Origin: Gammaproteobacteria bacterium
Lineage (GTDB): Bacteria > Pseudomonadota > Gammaproteobacteria > HK1
Assembly (NCBI GenBank): GCA_022824305.1
Contig: JAJEAD010000076.1
Location: 303,162-367,161, forward strand
Reading direction: 5' to 3'
Length of the DNA: 64,000 bases
Part shown: positions 1 to 9,908 of the stretch, piece by piece
Numbering within the stretch: the first letter of the stretch is position 1
Layout: each line of letters opens with the position of its first letter
The notes under the pieces: model-generated
Seen by the model: the letters and a program-made list of their open reading frames with translations, nothing else
Database searches by the model: none
Told to the model about the DNA's origin: nothing
Program-made: the position numbers and the translations under genes

Positions 1-2
1 TG

Positions 3-2696
3 CGCGAGGGCATGCAGGCACGAAGCGTCAACTGCTGGCCGGGCCTGCGCTTCGACCTCGGAGCCCTCAACGACCGCCTTTCCGGGCTTTTCGCGGCCGG
101 CTTCTACTACAAGACCTTCATCGGGCCGCCCGGCGACTGGAACCTCTACGGCCCCCTGCTGCGGCGCATGGCGGGCCTCGGCACCGCACCGGAGCGGCGC
201 GTGGAAAGGAGCTGCGAGAAGCGATTCCACCACTGCGACGTGCTGGTCGCGGGAGCGGGCCCGACCGGCCTCTCCGCCGCGCTCGCGGCGGCCCGGAGCG
301 GCGCCCGGGTGCTCGTCGTCGACGACGGCCCCGTGCCGGGCGGAATGCTCCGGGAGAGCACGGTGGAGATCGACGGGATGTCGGGAAGGGAGTGGGCGAG
401 GGAGGCGGCGGCGGAGCTGGACGCCTCCCCCCGGGTGACCCGCCTCGAGCGATCGAGCGTCGTCGGCTGCTACGACCACAACCTGTTCAACGTCGTCGAG
501 CGGAGCCCGCCGCTTTCCTTCGTCGACGAGCGCCTGTGGAAGGTCCGGGCCCGCCGGGTGGTGCTCGCCACCGGCGCGTCGGAACGGCCTCTCGTCTTCG
601 CCGACAACGACCGTCCCGGAGTGATGACCGCGAGCGCGGCGCTGGCCTACCTTGGACGCTACGCGGTGCGCCCCGGGGCGCAGGCGGTGGCGGTCACCAA
701 CAACAGCTCGACCTACTCCGTCGTGCGGGCCCTGGCCGATGCGGGGCTCGAGGTCGCGGCCCTCGTCGACCTCCGCCCCCAGCCTCCGCCCGCGCTCGCG
801 GGGGAGATCGAATCCCGGGGCGTCGAGGTCCTGACCGGCTCCGCCGTGGTGCGCGCGCTCGGTACCCGGGAGGTGCGGGCGGCGGAAGTCGCGTCCCTCG
901 CCCGGCCGCGGGAGCGGCGTCGCATTGCCTGCGACCTCGTGCTGTGTTCCGGCGGCTGGGACCCGCGCGTCCACCTCCACTCCCAATCGGGGGCGCGCCC
1001 CCGCTACCAGCCTCGTCTGGCCTGCTTCGTGCCGGGCGAGAGCCCCCTGCCACAACGAAGCGCCGGGGCGGCAAGCGGCGCCTTCGCGCTGCGCGACTGC
1101 CTCCGGGAGGGCTGGGAAGCAGGAGTGGAGACATGCCGGGACCTTGGATTCAGCGTCCCCGCGGCGGAAACGCCCCGGTGCTCGGAGGAGGCGCCGCTCG
1201 AGATCGAGGCGCACTGGGAAAGCCCGGCCCCCGCCGCGCGTGGCAAGGCCTTCGTGGACCTGCAGAACGACGTGACCTCGGAAGACCTCCGCCAGAGCGT
1301 TCTCGAGGGCTTTCGTTCCGTCGAGCACGTCAAGCGCTACACCACCGCGGGCATGGGCACCGACCAGGGAAAGCTCGGCAACGCCAACGTGATCGGCGTC
1401 CTCTCCCGGGCCCTGTCCTGCGATCCCGGCGAGGTGGGGACCACGACCTACCGCCCCCCGTACGTCCCGGTCTCCTTCGACACCATCGCGGGCCGGGAGC
1501 GCGGCGAGCTCGTGCTCCCGGCCCGGCGCACCGCGCTCACCGACTGGATCGAGAACGCGGGCGCGGTGATGTTCGAGGCCGGGGCGGGCTACCGCCGCCC
1601 CCTGTACTTTCCGAAGTCGGGCGAGGACATGGCGGCCGCGGTGGCCCGCGAGGCGCTCGCCTGCCGGACGAGCGCCGGGATCTACGACGGGTCGCCTCTG
1701 GGCAAGTTCGAGCTCCGGGGACCCGGAGCCGTCACCTTCCTGGAGCGGGTCCACGCAAACCGCTGGGACGATCTGGCGGTGGGGCGGGGACGCTTCGGGT
1801 GGATGCTGCGCGAAGACGGGAGGCTGCTCGATGACGCCGTGACCTTCCGGCTGGGTGAGGAGCGCTACCTGATGTTCGTGGGAAGCGGCGCCGCCCTTCA
1901 CGTCGAAGCCCACCTCGAGCGTCTGCTGCAGCTCGAGTGGCCCGGGCTTCCGGTCTTCCTCACCGTCGTCACCTCGCAGTGGACCAACATCTGCGTATGC
2001 GGACCGCGGGCGAGGGAGGTGCTGGGGAGCGCGGGCGTGGAGGATGATCTCGACACCCCGGCCCTTCCCTTCCTGACCATGCGGGAGATGCAGGTAGCGG
2101 GGGTGCCCGCGCTGGTTGCGAGGGCCGGGTACACCGGCGAGCTCTCTTTCGAGGTGAACGTGCGCGCCCGCGACGGGCTGGCGGTGTGGAAGGCGCTGCT
2201 GCGCGCGGGCGAGCCCCTCGGCCTCACCCTGGTGGGGTCCGAGGCGAGCATGGTCATGCGCTGCGAGAAGGGCTTCGTCTCCGCCGGCTTCGAGGGGGAC
2301 GGCATCGTCAACCCCTTCGACGCCGGATACGGGTGGGCGGTGGACATGAGCAAGGAGGACTTCATCGGCCGCCGGTCGCTGGCGCGCGACGCCAGGGTGG
2401 GCGGCATCCGGCCGAAGGTGGTCGGCCTTCTGCCCGAGGACGCCACGTTCGTTCCCCCGGACGGCACGCCGCTGGTCGAGTGCGGCGCCCCGCTCGACTC
2501 ACCGCCGGTGATCGGCTACGTCTCCCAGGCCTGCCACAGCCCCAACGTCGGACGCGCCATCGCGCTGGCGGTGCACGACGACGGTCGGCGACGCATCGGG
2601 GAGCGCATCGAGGTCGCCGCCATCGGCCGGCGCGCCGCGGCGCTCGTCACCCGTCCCTGCTTCGTGGACGCGGCGGGCACGCGAATGAGAGACTGA
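3..2696 (+). CDS. soxA: Sarcosine oxidase alpha subunit, 5'-truncated by window edge
   Basis: Large subunit of heterotetrameric sarcosine oxidase, which oxidatively demethylates sarcosine to glycine and hands the one-carbon unit to tetrahydrofolate. The frame is open to the left edge; the first visible Met codon is at 12, but family members carry roughly 90-100 more residues (a ferredoxin-like domain), so the true start is outside. Counting from base 12, a dinucleotide-binding GAGPTG lies near residues 81-86, followed by the middle oxidoreductase region. From about residue 500 there is a GcvT-like folate-binding domain (ENAGAVMFEAG, then RRPLYFP). soxG follows after 2 bases; soxB and soxD are expected just upstream. 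Family assignment is firm; the substrate is inferred from the family. Confidence 0.93.
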   Translation, partial: REGMQARSVNCWPGLRFDLGALNDRLSGLFAAGFYYKTFIGPPGDWNLYGPLLRRMAGLGTAPERRVERSCEKRFHHCDVLVAGAGPTGLSAALAAARSGARVLVVDDGPVPGGMLRESTVEIDGMSGREWAREAAAELDASPRVTRLERSSVVGCYDHNLFNVVERSPPLSFVDERLWKVRARRVVLATGASERPLVFADNDRPGVMTASAALAYLGRYAVRPGAQAVAVTNNSSTYSVVRALADAGLEVAALVDLRPQPPPALAGEIESRGVEVLTGSAVVRALGTREVRAAEVASLARPRERRRIACDLVLCSGGWDPRVHLHSQSGARPRYQPRLACFVPGESPLPQRSAGAASGAFALRDCLREGWEAGVETCRDLGFSVPAAETPRCSEEAPLEIEAHWESPAPAARGKAFVDLQNDVTSEDLRQSVLEGFRSVEHVKRYTTAGMGTDQGKLGNANVIGVLSRALSCDPGEVGTTTYRPPYVPVSFDTIAGRERGELVLPARRTALTDWIENAGAVMFEAGAGYRRPLYFPKSGEDMAAAVAREALACRTSAGIYDGSPLGKFELRGPGAVTFLERVHANRWDDLAVGRGRFGWMLREDGRLLDDAVTFRLGEERYLMFVGSGAALHVEAHLERLLQLEWPGLPVFLTVVTSQWTNICVCGPRAREVLGSAGVEDDLDTPALPFLTMREMQVAGVPALVARAGYTGELSFEVNVRARDGLAVWKALLRAGEPLGLTLVGSEASMVMRCEKGFVSAGFEGDGIVNPFDAGYGWAVDMSKEDFIGRRSLARDARVGGIRPKVVGLLPEDATFVPPDGTPLVECGAPLDSPPVIGYVSQACHSPNVGRAIALAVHDDGRRRIGERIEVAAIGRRAAALVTRPCFVDAAGTRMRD

Positions 2697-2698
2697 GC

Positions 2699-3211
2699 AT
2701 GCCCTACCGCGTCACCCTGCACGGCCCCGAGCGCGCGTCGCTCATCAACCTCCGGGCGCGAGCGGAAGCCCGCGCCGTGATCGAATCGGAGGTGGGCTTT
2801 GCTCTCCCCGCTCCTTCCGGGCCCGCGGCCGGCACCGGGGGCACGCTCGCATTCGCGCTCGGACCGGATGAATGGTTGCTCCGGACACCGTTGCCGGACG
2901 AAGACGAGTGGCTGCGCCGCCTGGAGGCGGCCCTTGCCCGCCGCCCGGCCTCGTGCGTTCTCGTCTCCGACGCGTACGGCGTCCTGCAGATCGCGGGCCC
3001 CGATTCCCTCGAAGTGCTGGCGCAGGCGACAGGCGTGGACCTCGACCCGGAGACCTTCCCTACCGGGTACGCGACGCGGGCCGCATTCGCGAAAGTGAGC
3101 GCCATCCTCCACCGCCTCGACGACCGGCCCTCCTTCGCGCTCTATGTGGACAGCGCGCTGGCCGGCTACGCCTCGAGATGGCTCGAGGTGTCGTCGGGAG
3201 GAGCCCCCTAG
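2699..3211 (+). CDS. soxG: Sarcosine oxidase gamma subunit
   Basis: Small gamma subunit of heterotetrameric sarcosine oxidase (170 aa), related to the GcvT/YgfZ fold. The ATG lies 2 bases after the soxA stop, so the two are almost certainly co-translated. The sequence shows the family's pattern: a hydrophobic core, FALGPDEWLLRTP near the middle, a DAYGVLQIAGP segment and a C-terminal FALYVDSALAGYASRWLE. The subunit has no catalytic residues of its own and completes the alpha-beta-gamma-delta complex. Gamma subunits diverge quickly, so the call rests partly on position next to soxA. Confidence 0.85.
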   Translation: MPYRVTLHGPERASLINLRARAEARAVIESEVGFALPAPSGPAAGTGGTLAFALGPDEWLLRTPLPDEDEWLRRLEAALARRPASCVLVSDAYGVLQIAGPDSLEVLAQATGVDLDPETFPTGYATRAAFAKVSAILHRLDDRPSFALYVDSALAGYASRWLEVSSGGAP

Positions 3212-3567
3212 CGGCAATGTGCCCCCGATTTCCGGAAGCCGCGGGCGCGAGAATTTCAGCAGGGGCAAGGCGAACGCGCGTCAGAGCGCGCCCGGGACGG
3301 CGCACCTCTGCGCCGTCCATGCGGGCAGATTCGCGTCCGCTGGCCAGGAAGGCGGAGAAACACTGCGACGGGCATCGAGGGGACACGGGCGGGTTCCGTG
3401 GCGGCTCCGGCGCACGTTGATGCCGGCCGGTGTCCCGGGCGCTATCATCCTCCCGCGGGCGGGAGAGCGCCGCCCCGATTGCACCTTGGCCTCGCGCCTC
3501 CGCGCTTCGATGAGGAGAGGACCGGCTCGGCCGGGGGTGGCGCACCAACCTTGAGGAGTCTTCGACG
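3212..3567. other. Intergenic region upstream of the Rieske oxygenase
   Basis: This 356-bp stretch between soxG and the Rieske gene has no convincing gene. It contains one promoter-like element (listed separately) and a good Shine-Dalgarno sequence GAGGAG at 3553-3558, nine bases before the GTG start at 3568. I see no hairpin followed by a T-tract after soxG. Confidence 0.6.
3417..3448 (+). promoter_or_regulatory. Candidate sigma-70 promoter for the Rieske oxygenase gene
   Basis: TATCAT at 3443-3448 matches the -10 consensus at 5 of 6 positions. TTGATG at 3417-3422 could serve as -35, but the 20-bp spacer is longer than usual. The element sits about 120 bp before the GTG start. Confidence 0.3.
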
Positions 3568-4911
3568 GTGGACGACGTGACCAGGCAGTTCAGCGGCTAC
3601 CAGCAGGCCAAGGCGCCGGCGGCGGGCCCCGACGAGCTCCTCGTGCGGGTGGGGCCGGGCACTCCGGGGGGCGAGTACCTGCGACGCTTCTGGCATCCGG
3701 TGGCGATAACCTCGCAGGTCGGCGACCTGCCTCTCGCCCTGCGCCGATTCGGCGAGGACCTCGTGCTCTTTCGCGACGGCAGCGGACACTACGGCCTGGT
3801 GCACCGGCACTGCCCGCACCGCAACGCGTCGCTCGAGTTCGCCATCGTGCAGCCGCGCGGGATCCGCTGCTGCTACCACGGCTGGCACTTCGACGTGGAC
3901 GGCACCCTGCTCGAAGCTCCCGCGGAGCCCGATTCGGTCCGGCTCGACCAGCGCGTACGCCTCGGCGCCTACCCGGTGCGCGAGTACAAGGGCCTCGTGT
4001 TCGCCTACTTCGGCCCTCCGGACGCCGTTCCCCCTTTCCCGACCTACGACACCTGCGAGATCGAGGGCGGAGAACTCCTCCCCTACGAAGTGCCGATGGA
4101 CTGCAACTGGCTGCAGGTCGCCGAGAATTCCATGGATCCGATGCACGTGGTGTTCCTGCACACGCGGGTCAACCGGGTGCAGTTCACGAAGAAGCTCGGC
4201 ATTCTTCCGGTGATCCGATGGTTCGAGACCCCCATCGGGTTCTTCTACACCAAGGGCCGGCGCATGGATGACTTCCTGTGGATCTCCACCAACGACATCG
4301 TGCTCCCGAACTTCACACAGGCCGGCGCGGTGCACGAGAGCACCGACGGCGCGACGACCAAGTACTTCGGACGGAACTCCTTCACGCGCTGGATCGTGCC
4401 GGTCGACGACACCCATTCCACCGTGCTCGCCTACCGGCACTTCAACCCCCGGGCGGAGTCTCCCCGCGACGAATGGCGCACTCCGGAAGCACTCGAGGAG
4501 ATCGACATCACCCGGCTGCGCAACCGCCCCTACCGGGAGCGTCAGATCGATCCCGGCGACTACGAAGCGGTCTCCGGACAGGGGCCGATCACGCCTCACG
4601 GACGCGAGCACCTCGCTTCCTCCGACACCGGCGTCGTGCGTTACCGCCGCCGGCTGCGGGCCGGGATCCGGGCGCTCGCGGACGAGGGACGCGCGCCGCT
4701 CCAGCCGGGGGCCCACGGCGCCGCTCCGATTCCGACCTACGGCAGCGACACCGTGCTTCGATTTCCCCCGGCTCCCGATGCGCAGGAAGACGAGGCGGCG
4801 GTCGGGGAGCTGCTCGAAGCGGTGGGCGCGATCTACCGAAGCGCGGACGGGCTCACGGGAGATCCGCGCTACGAGGATCTCGCCACCAAGCTGGCCACGC
4901 TCAACCGCTGA
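3568..4911 (+). CDS. Rieske [2Fe-2S] oxygenase, alpha (catalytic) subunit
   Basis: Non-heme iron oxygenase of the Rieske family (447 aa), expected to hydroxylate or O/N-demethylate an organic substrate using electrons from a separate reductase. Rieske ligands are visible as C82-x-H84 and C101-x2-H104 (CPHR and CCYHGWHF). The mononuclear-iron motif is D190-P-M-H193-x4-H198 in the NSMDPMHVVFLH segment. The start is GTG with GAGGAG nine bases upstream. No reductase or ferredoxin gene is next to it. The domain order resembles phthalate and vanillate-type oxygenases rather than naphthalene-type. The neighbouring soxAG hints at a methylated-amine pathway, but the substrate cannot be read from sequence. 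Confidence 0.88.
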   Translation: MDDVTRQFSGYQQAKAPAAGPDELLVRVGPGTPGGEYLRRFWHPVAITSQVGDLPLALRRFGEDLVLFRDGSGHYGLVHRHCPHRNASLEFAIVQPRGIRCCYHGWHFDVDGTLLEAPAEPDSVRLDQRVRLGAYPVREYKGLVFAYFGPPDAVPPFPTYDTCEIEGGELLPYEVPMDCNWLQVAENSMDPMHVVFLHTRVNRVQFTKKLGILPVIRWFETPIGFFYTKGRRMDDFLWISTNDIVLPNFTQAGAVHESTDGATTKYFGRNSFTRWIVPVDDTHSTVLAYRHFNPRAESPRDEWRTPEALEEIDITRLRNRPYRERQIDPGDYEAVSGQGPITPHGREHLASSDTGVVRYRRRLRAGIRALADEGRAPLQPGAHGAAPIPTYGSDTVLRFPPAPDAQEDEAAVGELLEAVGAIYRSADGLTGDPRYEDLATKLATLNR

Positions 4912-5141
4912 AGCGCCGCCGGCAGGGCCAGAACCCGGGCCCGATCCGCTCGAGAGGTGGAGTGCGCGCACTGCCGCGCAGCCGACGAGGGCCGGTGCCC
5001 CGCCGCAGGACGGAAGGGCTCGCGCCTTGCACCCGCGACGCGCCCGGAGCGTGCCTGCCCGGCGGGACACGGCAGCGTCCTGCCGCGCTCCTTCCGCGCA
5101 ATCTGGCAGACTGTCCCTCCGTCGACCGCCGCTGACTTGCC

Positions 5142-5783
5142 ATGTACAAACTCTTCACCCATCGCGATTCCTACGGAATGACCGCCGAGCTCGTCCTCGA
5201 GGAGCTCGACATCGAGTACGAGCCCGTCGTCTTCAACGTGCACGACGAGAGACAGTGGCCGGAGGGCTTCACCCGGGCCAACCCCAACCACCGCGTGCCG
5301 ACCCTGGTCACGGAGAACGGACCGATCTACGAAACCGCGGCAATACTGGTGCACCTTGCGGAGAGGCACGGCGAGGGCCGCCTCATGCCACCGTCCGACG
5401 ATGCCCGCCGGGCGCGCTACTGGCAGTGGCACTTCTACCTCATGAGCACCCTGCAGCCGGAGGTGCTCATCCAGTTCCACCCCGAGAAGTACTTCCCCGG
5501 CGATCCCGATGCACAGCGCGCACTCCGGCAAGCCTCCAGCGGGTGGCTGGAGAAGATCTGGCGGGTGCTCGACGACGCGATCGGCGACGGCCCCTGGTTT
5601 CTCGGCAATTTGTACACCACCTGCGACATCTCCTTCGCGATGCAGGCCCTGTGGCAGGAGAATCAGCCCTCGGATCTCTCCCGCTTCCCCAACGCAAGGC
5701 GCAGCCTGCGGGCGATTCTGGACCGGCCCGCCGCCCGTCGAGTGCTGCGACGCAACGAGCGCGAGCACCTGGCGTTCGTCTGA
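5142..5783 (+). CDS. Glutathione S-transferase family protein
   Basis: Cytosolic GST-fold protein of 213 aa, a normal length. The N-terminal thioredoxin-like domain begins MYKLFTHRDSYGM, with Ser10 as the likely catalytic residue. It continues with the cis-proline stretch NPNHRVPTLV and the ETAAILVHLAER glutathione-binding helix. An all-helical C-terminal domain follows, with the capping motif GNLYTTCDISFAMQAL. It is 230 bp downstream of the Rieske oxygenase on the same strand, so a shared catabolic role is possible, for instance handling reactive products. Function beyond the family is unknown. Confidence 0.85.
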   Translation: MYKLFTHRDSYGMTAELVLEELDIEYEPVVFNVHDERQWPEGFTRANPNHRVPTLVTENGPIYETAAILVHLAERHGEGRLMPPSDDARRARYWQWHFYLMSTLQPEVLIQFHPEKYFPGDPDAQRALRQASSGWLEKIWRVLDDAIGDGPWFLGNLYTTCDISFAMQALWQENQPSDLSRFPNARRSLRAILDRPAARRVLRRNEREHLAFV

Positions 5784-5795
5784 GCCGCGTCACCC

Positions 5796-5826
5796 CCGGG
5801 CGGACCCATTGCCTGATGCCGCCCGG
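5796..5826. terminator. Hairpin between convergent GST and purA genes
   Basis: CCGGGCGG (5796-5803) and CCGCCCGG (5819-5826) form an 8-bp perfect stem with a 15-base loop in the 106-bp gap between two converging genes. There is no T-tract on either side, so it is at best a weak or Rho-assisted terminator. Confidence 0.25.
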
Positions 5827-5889
5827 CGCCCCTCGGGCACCGGATCGAATCGTCTCCCGGCTCCCCCTGCTCCTTCGGGAGGCAGGATC

Positions 5890-7242
<1,353 letters not shown>

Positions 7243-7428
7243 CTATCTCAGCGCGTAGAGGAGCAGGCAGCCGAGAATCATGCTCGTCAGTCCCGCGAAA
7301 CGAAGGGTGCTGTCGTTCAGACTCACGAGTTTCGTCAACGCCCGGCGCATCGCATCCGGATTCAGAAAGGGCAGCAGGCCTTCCAGAACCAGAACGAGGG
7401 CGATCGCGACGAGGAGGTCGTGCCACAT
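7243..7428 (-). CDS. DUF2065 (YjeT-like) small membrane protein
   Basis: A 61-aa protein starting MWHDLLVAIALVLVLEG, with two predicted transmembrane segments and the typical ending LLLYALR. The central FLNPDAMRRAL stretch is characteristic of DUF2065. The ATG at 7428 is chosen over an in-frame upstream extension because family members begin with this sequence. It is regularly found just downstream of hflC, as here (40-bp gap). The function is unknown; the position suggests a link to HflKC or membrane quality control. Confidence 0.88.
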   Translation of the reverse strand: MWHDLLVAIALVLVLEGLLPFLNPDAMRRALTKLVSLNDSTLRFAGLTSMILGCLLLYALR

Positions 7429-7468
7429 CGGACCGGCTCTACGGCGAGCGTCACGCGGTCGCCTGTCG

Positions 7469-8323
7469 CTATCCCCCCGAATCCTTGAAGTATCGGAAAA
7501 ACTGGGTGTTGGGCTCGAGCAGCAGCACGTCGGCGGGATTGCTGAACGTGTTGCGGTAGGCGTCCAGGCTGCGGTAGAGGGAGTAGAACTCGCCGTCCTG
7601 CCCGTAGGCCTGGGCATAGGTATCGGTCGCCGTGGCATCGCCGTTGCCGCGAATCTTCTGGCCTTCGCGCTCGGCTTCGGCGAGCAGGACCTCCCGCTCG
7701 CGTTCCGCCTGCGCCCGAATCTCCCGCGCCAGCTCCTCGCCTTCGGAACGGAACTTCTTCGCGACCTGCTTGCGTTCCGCCGCCATGCGATCGAACACGG
7801 ACTGGCTGACGTTCTCGGGGAGATCCACGCGCTTGATGCGCACGTCGATGATCTCGATCCCGAGCTCGTCGGCCTGGCTCGCGGCCGATTTCAGCATGGT
7901 TTCCCTGATCTCGGCACGCTCCCCCGATACGACCTGGCGCACGGTGCGCTTGCCGAACTCGTCGCGGAGCGCCTTGACGATGACCACGGAAAGCCGCTGG
8001 TTGGCGATCAGGGGGTTGCCGCCGGTGGAGGTGTAGTACTGCTCGACGAAGCGGACCTTCCACTTGACGAAGGAGTCGACGATGACCTGCTTCTTCTCGC
8101 TCGTGAGGTAGAGCTGGGGGTCGGAGTCGAGCGTCTGGATTCGGGCGTCGAACTTGAGCACCGACTGCCAGAACCACTTGAAGTGCAATCCGGGCTCGAA
8201 GTCCGATCGCTTGATCTCACCGAACTGGAGCTTGAGCGCCTTCTCGCGCATGTCGACGGTGAATATCGACAGCGCCCCCATTCCGAGAAGCAGTACTCCC
8301 GCAACCAGGTATGCACGGTTCAT
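7469..8323 (-). CDS. hflC: HflC, SPFH-domain regulator of the FtsH protease
   Basis: 284-aa SPFH/band-7 protein with an N-terminal membrane anchor (AYLVAGVLLLGMGALSIF) and a periplasm-facing SPFH domain. A long charged coiled-coil follows (EELAREIRAQAEREREVLLAEAE). With HflK it forms a large cage around FtsH and limits its access to membrane substrates. Its ATG overlaps the hflK TGA by four bases (ATGA), the usual coupled arrangement. Confidence 0.95.
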   Translation of the reverse strand: MNRAYLVAGVLLLGMGALSIFTVDMREKALKLQFGEIKRSDFEPGLHFKWFWQSVLKFDARIQTLDSDPQLYLTSEKKQVIVDSFVKWKVRFVEQYYTSTGGNPLIANQRLSVVIVKALRDEFGKRTVRQVVSGERAEIRETMLKSAASQADELGIEIIDVRIKRVDLPENVSQSVFDRMAAERKQVAKKFRSEGEELAREIRAQAEREREVLLAEAEREGQKIRGNGDATATDTYAQAYGQDGEFYSLYRSLDAYRNTFSNPADVLLLEPNTQFFRYFKDSGG

Positions 8324-9528
8324 TCCAGGCTCCTTCCGCTCAGGCCGTCGCGGGAGCGGGTAGCCTGACCGGTTTGAGGCTGCCTCTCACCCTCGCCGCC
8401 ACCGAGCGCGCTCTCGCCGGGTCGGGGCGTCAACAGACGATCCAGAGGCAGGTACATCAGGTTGTTGCCGCCCTGAACGTCGACCAGGACCTTGCTCGAG
8501 TTCGCCATCACCGACTCGACCGCCTCCAGGTACAGGCGTTCGCGCGTGATGTCCGGCGCGCGGCGATACTCGGTCAGCACCTGGAGAAAGCGGGAAGTCT
8601 CGCCTTCCGCGAGGGCGACGACGCGCTGCCGGTACGCTTCCGCCCGCTCCACGATGGCCTGCGCTTCACCCCGGGCCTTCGGAACGATGTCGGCCTTGTA
8701 GGCATTCGCCTCGTTGATGATGCGCTCCTGATCCTCGCGCGCCTTGATCGCGTCGAAGAAGGCTTCCTGCACCTCGGCCGGAGGCTGGGCGTTCTGCATG
8801 TTCACGCTCGTGACGTTGAGGCCGCTGCCGTAGCCATCGAGGATCTCCTGGATGAGGACCTGGGCTTCCGCCGCCACCGCGTCACGGCCCTCGGTGATGA
8901 CGAAGTCCATGCCGCTTCGCCCGACGATCTCCCGTACCGCGCTCTCCGTCGCCTGACGCAGCGTGATCTCGGGATCGACGACGTTGAAGAGGAAGTGCGC
9001 CGGTTCCTTGACGCGATACTGCACCGCGAACTGGATGTCGATGATGTTCTCGTCCTGGGTGAGCATCAGCGACTCATGCGCAACCGGCGTGGCGCTCGCC
9101 CCCTGCGTGCGGAAGCCGATGTCCTGACTCCGGATCACCTGGACATTCACCTTCTCCACGCTCTCGATGAAGGGGGGAACCCAGTGCGGCCCCGGCCCCG
9201 TCGTGCGCACGTATTGCCCGAATCGGAGCACGACCCCCGCTTCCGCGGGATCCACGACGTAGATTCCGTAGGCGCCCCAGCCGAGCACCGCGAGCACCGC
9301 GACGATGCCCACTCCGAACGCGCTCGCGCCCCTGGCGCCACCGCCTCCGCCGCCCTCGTCGCCATTGCCGCCGCCGAACCTGCGTCCGCCGGAACGCCGG
9401 CCCCCGAAGAGCTGGCCCAGGCGAGCCTGCAGCTTCCTCAGCACCTCGTCGAGATCGGGCGGCCCCTGTTGTCCGCCGCGATCGTTCCAGGGATCCCGGC
9501 CGTCACCGCCGGGCTGATTCCAGGCCAT
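8320..9528 (-). CDS. hflK: HflK, SPFH-domain regulator of the FtsH protease
   Basis: Partner of HflC (402 aa). It has a Gly/Arg-rich cytoplasmic N-terminus starting MAWNQPGGDGRDPWN, one membrane segment (VGIVAVLAVLGWGAYGIYVV), the SPFH domain and a C-terminal helical stretch. The ATG at 9528 is preferred over an upstream in-frame Met because the MAWNxPG start is conserved in the family. It lies 31 bp after hfq. hflX, which often separates hfq and hflK, is absent. Confidence 0.95.
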   Translation of the reverse strand: MAWNQPGGDGRDPWNDRGGQQGPPDLDEVLRKLQARLGQLFGGRRSGGRRFGGGNGDEGGGGGGARGASAFGVGIVAVLAVLGWGAYGIYVVDPAEAGVVLRFGQYVRTTGPGPHWVPPFIESVEKVNVQVIRSQDIGFRTQGASATPVAHESLMLTQDENIIDIQFAVQYRVKEPAHFLFNVVDPEITLRQATESAVREIVGRSGMDFVITEGRDAVAAEAQVLIQEILDGYGSGLNVTSVNMQNAQPPAEVQEAFFDAIKAREDQERIINEANAYKADIVPKARGEAQAIVERAEAYRQRVVALAEGETSRFLQVLTEYRRAPDITRERLYLEAVESVMANSSKVLVDVQGGNNLMYLPLDRLLTPRPGESALGGGEGERQPQTGQATRSRDGLSGRSLE

Positions 9529-9559
9529 GTGTATTGAACTCCCGGGGGTGCCGCGCCGC

Positions 9560-9814
9560 TCAACCGGCGGCGGCATCGTCGCCGTCTTCGAGGTCGGGAC
9601 GAGGCAGCTTGACGTTGCTGGAAGGAACGACAGTGGAGATCGCGTGCTTGTACACCATTTGACTGACCGAATTCCTGAGCAGCACCACGAACTGGTCGAA
9701 CGACTCGATTTGTCCCTGTAGCTTGATTCCGTTCACGAGAAAGATCGAAACCGGGACCCGTTCCTTCCGCAGCGTGTTCAGGAATGGGTCCTGAAGCGAA
9801 TGTCCCTTGCTCAT
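9560..9814 (-). CDS. hfq: RNA chaperone Hfq
   Basis: Sm-like hexameric RNA chaperone (84 aa) that pairs small RNAs with mRNAs. It shows the N-terminal [21 protein letters not shown] of Sm1, the [13 protein letters not shown] strand and the Sm2 motif [11 protein letters not shown]. The acidic tail (DLEDGDD) is short, unlike the long E. coli tail. It follows miaA by 94 bp with a good purine-rich ribosome-binding site (AAGGAG) just upstream, and precedes hflKC. Confidence 0.98.
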   Translation of the reverse strand: MSKGHSLQDPFLNTLRKERVPVSIFLVNGIKLQGQIESFDQFVVLLRNSVSQMVYKHAISTVVPSSNVKLPRPDLEDGDDAAAG

Positions 9815-9889
9815 CTAAGGTTCTCCTTGGCGCTGGGCTCCTTGTTGTTAGTGGGCGACGGCCGTCACATCGGCCCGGGACGAAAAGGC

Positions 9890-9895
9890 AGTATA
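9890..9895 (-). promoter_or_regulatory. Candidate -10 element for hfq-hflKC
   Basis: On the minus strand TATACT (5 of 6 matches to the -10 consensus) lies about 75 bp before the hfq start, in the miaA-hfq gap. No good -35 sits 16-18 bp upstream; a TTGACG is only 11 bp away. A gene-internal promoter for hfq is common in relatives. Confidence 0.35.
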
Positions 9896-9908
9896 AACAA
9901 TCCGCGCG

